This document shows, in pieces, positions 5,441 to 7,762 of a DNA stretch of 7,762 bases. A program made the position numbers and the translations under genes. Within the stretch, counting starts at the first letter, position 1. Each line of letters opens with the position of its first letter. Under the pieces are notes generated by a model that had not been told where the DNA came from, did no database searches, and saw only the letters and a list, made by a program, of their open reading frames with translations. Source of the DNA: Bryobacterales bacterium (GTDB taxonomy: Bacteria > Acidobacteriota > Terriglobia > Bryobacterales > Bryobacteraceae); the NCBI GenBank assembly GCA_025462985.1, contig JAOAPP010000650.1, positions 1-7,762 of the forward strand, written 5' to 3'.

Positions 5441-7555
5441 GTGAGAAATCGAAGAACTATTCCAGTCCTTGCAACGCTCCTTTTGTCCACAACCTTGAGA
5501 GCGCAGCCCGACCCGGCGAATCTGCCGTTGATGCCTTGGCCCAGCAACATTACGGTTCAGGCGGGAGGTGTCGAGATCACGCAGACTTTCTCCATTTCCG
5601 TGAACGGCGCTGGCGCGACGGATCCTCGCGTGCAGTACCAAGTCAATCGAACCTTTGCGCGATTGAGCAGACAGACCGGCATTCCTCTGCAGCCGCGCCT
5701 GGTTAGAGACGGGGCCGGGGCAACGCTTGCAATTGTAGTGGAAAGCAGGGACCGCAAAGCTCCGCAGAAGCTAGGCGACAACGAGCGGTATTCGCTGGTG
5801 ATCGCCGCAGGTCAGGCAAAGCTGTCGGCCGACGCTCCGCTCGGGGCGCTGCGCGGGATCGAAACGTTTCTTCAATTGGTGCAGCAGAGCAATTCGCCGG
5901 GCTTCTCGGTTCCATCAGTGAGCATCCATGACGAACCGCGTTTTCCCTGGCGCGGCTTGTCGCTCGATGTGTCGCGGCATTTCATCCCGGTCGAAAACGT
6001 GAAACGCACACTGGACGGCATGGCAGCGGTAAAGCTCAACGTTCTGCACTGGCACTTGTCGGATGACCAGGGCTTCCGCGTGGAAAGCAAGAAGGAACCG
6101 CGTCTGCAGCAATTCGGGTCGGACGGCATGTACTACACGCAGGCCGATAGTCGCGATGTGCTGGCGTATGCACGAAATCGCGGGATACGGATTGTTCCCG
6201 AATTCGACATGCCGGGCCACGTGACGAGCTGGCTTGCTGCGTATCCGAAGCTCGGCGCGGGAAGCGGACAGTATCAGATCACCAGAGGTAACGGCATACT
6301 GGCCGATCTGATGGACCCGACGCGGGAGTCGACCTACAAGTTCCTGGACACCTTTATCGGCGAGATGACGAAGCTATTTCCCGATGAGTATTTCCATCTC
6401 GGCGGCGACGAGGTGAATCCAAAGCAATGGAACACCAACCCGCGGATCCAGGAGTTTATGCACAAACGTGGCATCGCCGACGCCAACGCTTTGCAGGTCT
6501 ACTTCAACCAGCGGCTGCTCAAGATCGTAACCAAGCACGGCAAGCACATGGAAGGCTGGGACGAGGTGCTGCAGCCCGATCTTCCCAAGAGCATTGTGAT
6601 TCAGTCCTGGCGGGGACAGGAGTCGCTGTGGCAGGCAGCACGCGAAGGCTATCAAGGCATTCTCTCGGCTGGTTATTACCTCGACCTGATCTACCCGGCT
6701 TCGTATCACTACTCGATCGATCCGATGAAAATCCCAGAGAAGGCTCCGAATCGCGACGAAGAAGAGCCGGCGGACGCGAAAAAGGGTCCCGCGCCCGGCA
6801 CTCCCGCCAATCTGACACCGGCGCAGAAGAAGCTGGTGTTGGGCGGCGAAGCCGCGATGTGGGAAGAGATGGCAACCCCGGAGAATCTGGATGCCAAGCT
6901 GTGGCCGCGAACGGCTGCCATTGCGGAACGTTTATGGTCGCCCGAATCGATCACCGATCCCGTTTCCATGTACCGCCGCCTTCGCCTGGTGAATCACTGG
7001 CTGGAGTGGCTTGGCTTAACGCAGCGCTCTAACCTGGAACTGATGCGCGTCCGGCTTGCCGGAGCGTTTCCGGTCGCACCGCTGGACGTCTTCGCTTCCG
7101 TTCTAGAGCCGGTACGAGGCTACTCGAGACACTCGGAAGACTACACGATCTTCAGCTCATTCAACCGCCTGGTGGATTCGATTTCGCCGGAGAGCGACGC
7201 GGCCCGGGAGTTCCGGGACGCAGTGGACTCGTACCTTGCGGGACCGAAGAACGGACCGCGAGGCGAGACGCTGCGCAAATACCTGGCGTTCTGGGCGAGC
7301 AATGCGGCAGCGGTTCGGCCCATGATCGAGAAGAACTCATTGTTGAACGAGGATCTTCCGCTCGCCGATGACGCCGCGGTGCTCTGCAAGGCCGGGCAGC
7401 AGGCGCTCTCCTACCTGGACGGCACAAGCAAGCCGGAGAGCGGCTGGAAGGAGCAGACGCTGCAAGCCGTACTGCGCGCCGGACAACGGCAGGCGAATAT
7501 GCGGAACCTGATTGCTCCGGCCATTCAGAAGCTGGTGCAAGCTACATCAGACTGA
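5441..7555 (+). CDS. Secreted GH20 beta-N-acetylhexosaminidase
   Basis: GH20 enzymes remove terminal GlcNAc or GalNAc by substrate-assisted catalysis. The 704-residue protein begins with a signal peptide (basic RNRR, hydrophobic core 7-19, probable cleavage after LRA at 21), so it is exported. An N-terminal GH20b-type domain (about 28-165, from LPLMPWPSNI) precedes the TIM barrel. The barrel starts with FPWRGLSLDVSRHF (168-181, substrate-binding R171) and contains HWHLSDDQGFR (203-213), VPEFDMPGH (252-260), the catalytic pair D323-E324 in FHLGGDEVN, EGWDE (371-375) and GGEAAMWEE (468-476). A charged, proline-rich loop at about 430-460 is inserted before that last motif. The region after about 525 is helical and has no recognised motif. 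The start is GTG 5441 with only a weak AGAG; it gives a well-formed signal peptide. It lies 15 bp from the divergent cas6-like gene, and its end overlaps priA by 14 bp. Natural substrates could be chitin fragments, peptidoglycan or glycans. Confidence 0.94.
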   Translation: MRNRRTIPVLATLLLSTTLRAQPDPANLPLMPWPSNITVQAGGVEITQTFSISVNGAGATDPRVQYQVNRTFARLSRQTGIPLQPRLVRDGAGATLAIVVESRDRKAPQKLGDNERYSLVIAAGQAKLSADAPLGALRGIETFLQLVQQSNSPGFSVPSVSIHDEPRFPWRGLSLDVSRHFIPVENVKRTLDGMAAVKLNVLHWHLSDDQGFRVESKKEPRLQQFGSDGMYYTQADSRDVLAYARNRGIRIVPEFDMPGHVTSWLAAYPKLGAGSGQYQITRGNGILADLMDPTRESTYKFLDTFIGEMTKLFPDEYFHLGGDEVNPKQWNTNPRIQEFMHKRGIADANALQVYFNQRLLKIVTKHGKHMEGWDEVLQPDLPKSIVIQSWRGQESLWQAAREGYQGILSAGYYLDLIYPASYHYSIDPMKIPEKAPNRDEEEPADAKKGPAPGTPANLTPAQKKLVLGGEAAMWEEMATPENLDAKLWPRTAAIAERLWSPESITDPVSMYRRLRLVNHWLEWLGLTQRSNLELMRVRLAGAFPVAPLDVFASVLEPVRGYSRHSEDYTIFSSFNRLVDSISPESDAAREFRDAVDSYLAGPKNGPRGETLRKYLAFWASNAAAVRPMIEKNSLLNEDLPLADDAAVLCKAGQQALSYLDGTSKPESGWKEQTLQAVLRAGQRQANMRNLIAPAIQKLVQATSD

Positions 7556-7762
7556 TTGGGTCCACGTCGATCACCAGGGCGGTTGAACGCCAACGCTCCG
7601 CCTCCGCAAAAGCACGCAGTTTGTTCACCTGTTCTCTCAGAACAGGCCGCTTCGCAGCCTTCAGCAGGATCTGGTAACGATACTCTTCCTGGATGCGCGG
7701 GACGGGCGCTTCGGCCGGCCCCATTACACGCACACCGTCCGGCTGCGGATTGAGCAGGTATC
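7542..7762 (-). CDS. priA: Primosomal protein N' (replication restart helicase PriA), C-terminal part
   Basis: Only the last 72 residues are in the window; the gene continues beyond 7762 with no stop or convincing start in this part. The segment has the typical PriA C-terminal features: RVMGPAEAPVPRIQEEYRYQ, then a LLKAAKR helix region, and the closing VIDVDPISLM. PriA is a 3'-5' superfamily 2 helicase that recognises stalled forks and starts primosome assembly. Its helicase motifs and zinc-binding cysteines lie outside the window and cannot be checked. The stop codon TAG at 7544-7542 falls inside the end of the convergent hexosaminidase gene, an overlap of 14 bp. Identification rests on a short but characteristic region. 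Confidence 0.8.
   Translation of the reverse strand, partial: YLLNPQPDGVRVMGPAEAPVPRIQEEYRYQILLKAAKRPVLREQVNKLRAFAEAERWRSTALVIDVDPISLM

Noticed and set aside
5426..5641. N-terminal extension of the cas6-like frame by 72 codons
   Set aside because: It lies opposite the signal peptide and first domain of the hexosaminidase. The conserved Cas6 start (LLEFYKLRF) follows ATG 5425 directly.
1..7762. CRISPR array to accompany the Cas6-like gene
   Set aside because: No regularly spaced direct repeats of 25-40 nt were found on reading the window; nearly every base lies in a recognisable gene.

Overview
The window is a gene-dense piece of bacterial chromosome with no rRNA, tRNA, insertion sequence, CRISPR array or integrase. 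Its moderately GC-rich codons, TTG/GTG starts, pro-kumamolisin domain, long secreted GH20 hexosaminidase and lone Cas6-like protein together suggest a Gram-negative soil bacterium of the Acidobacteriota (Terriglobia-like). That placement is an inference from gene content; there is no marker gene here to prove it. A lipid A-type acyltransferase supports an outer membrane.

Layout from left to right. (1) 1-182: leader with a candidate promoter, mutually exclusive stem-loops and a possible leader peptide, followed by a + strand gene (183-668) for a free-standing pro-kumamolisin activation domain with no protease attached. (2) 662-3785, minus strand: a tight three-gene operon, read right to left as cysteine desulfurase, then mnmA (14-nt overlap), then an LpxL/HtrB-type acyltransferase (3-nt gap). 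All three genes use TTG starts. The desulfurase should supply persulfide sulfur to MnmA, which makes 2-thiouridine at tRNA position 34. The MnmA carries the three-cysteine pattern of the iron-sulfur-dependent type. (3) 3820-4629, plus strand: an S-adenosylmethionine hydrolase (DUF62/SAM hydroxide adenosyltransferase), divergent from the operon across 34 bp. (4) 4559-5425, minus strand: a full-length Cas6-like RAMP protein whose 3' end overlaps the SAM hydrolase gene by 71 bp. No other cas gene or repeat array is visible. (5) 5441-7555, plus strand: an exported GH20 beta-N-acetylhexosaminidase, only 15 bp from the cas6-like start. (6) 7542-7762, minus strand: the C-terminal end of PriA, cut by the window edge.

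The region is very compact. All three convergent pairs overlap (7, 71 and 14 bp), and the two divergent pairs are separated by 34 and 15 bp, so promoters must sit in or beside neighbouring coding sequence. Most genes are housekeeping. The two unusual items are the orphan Cas6-like protein and the orphan protease propeptide.
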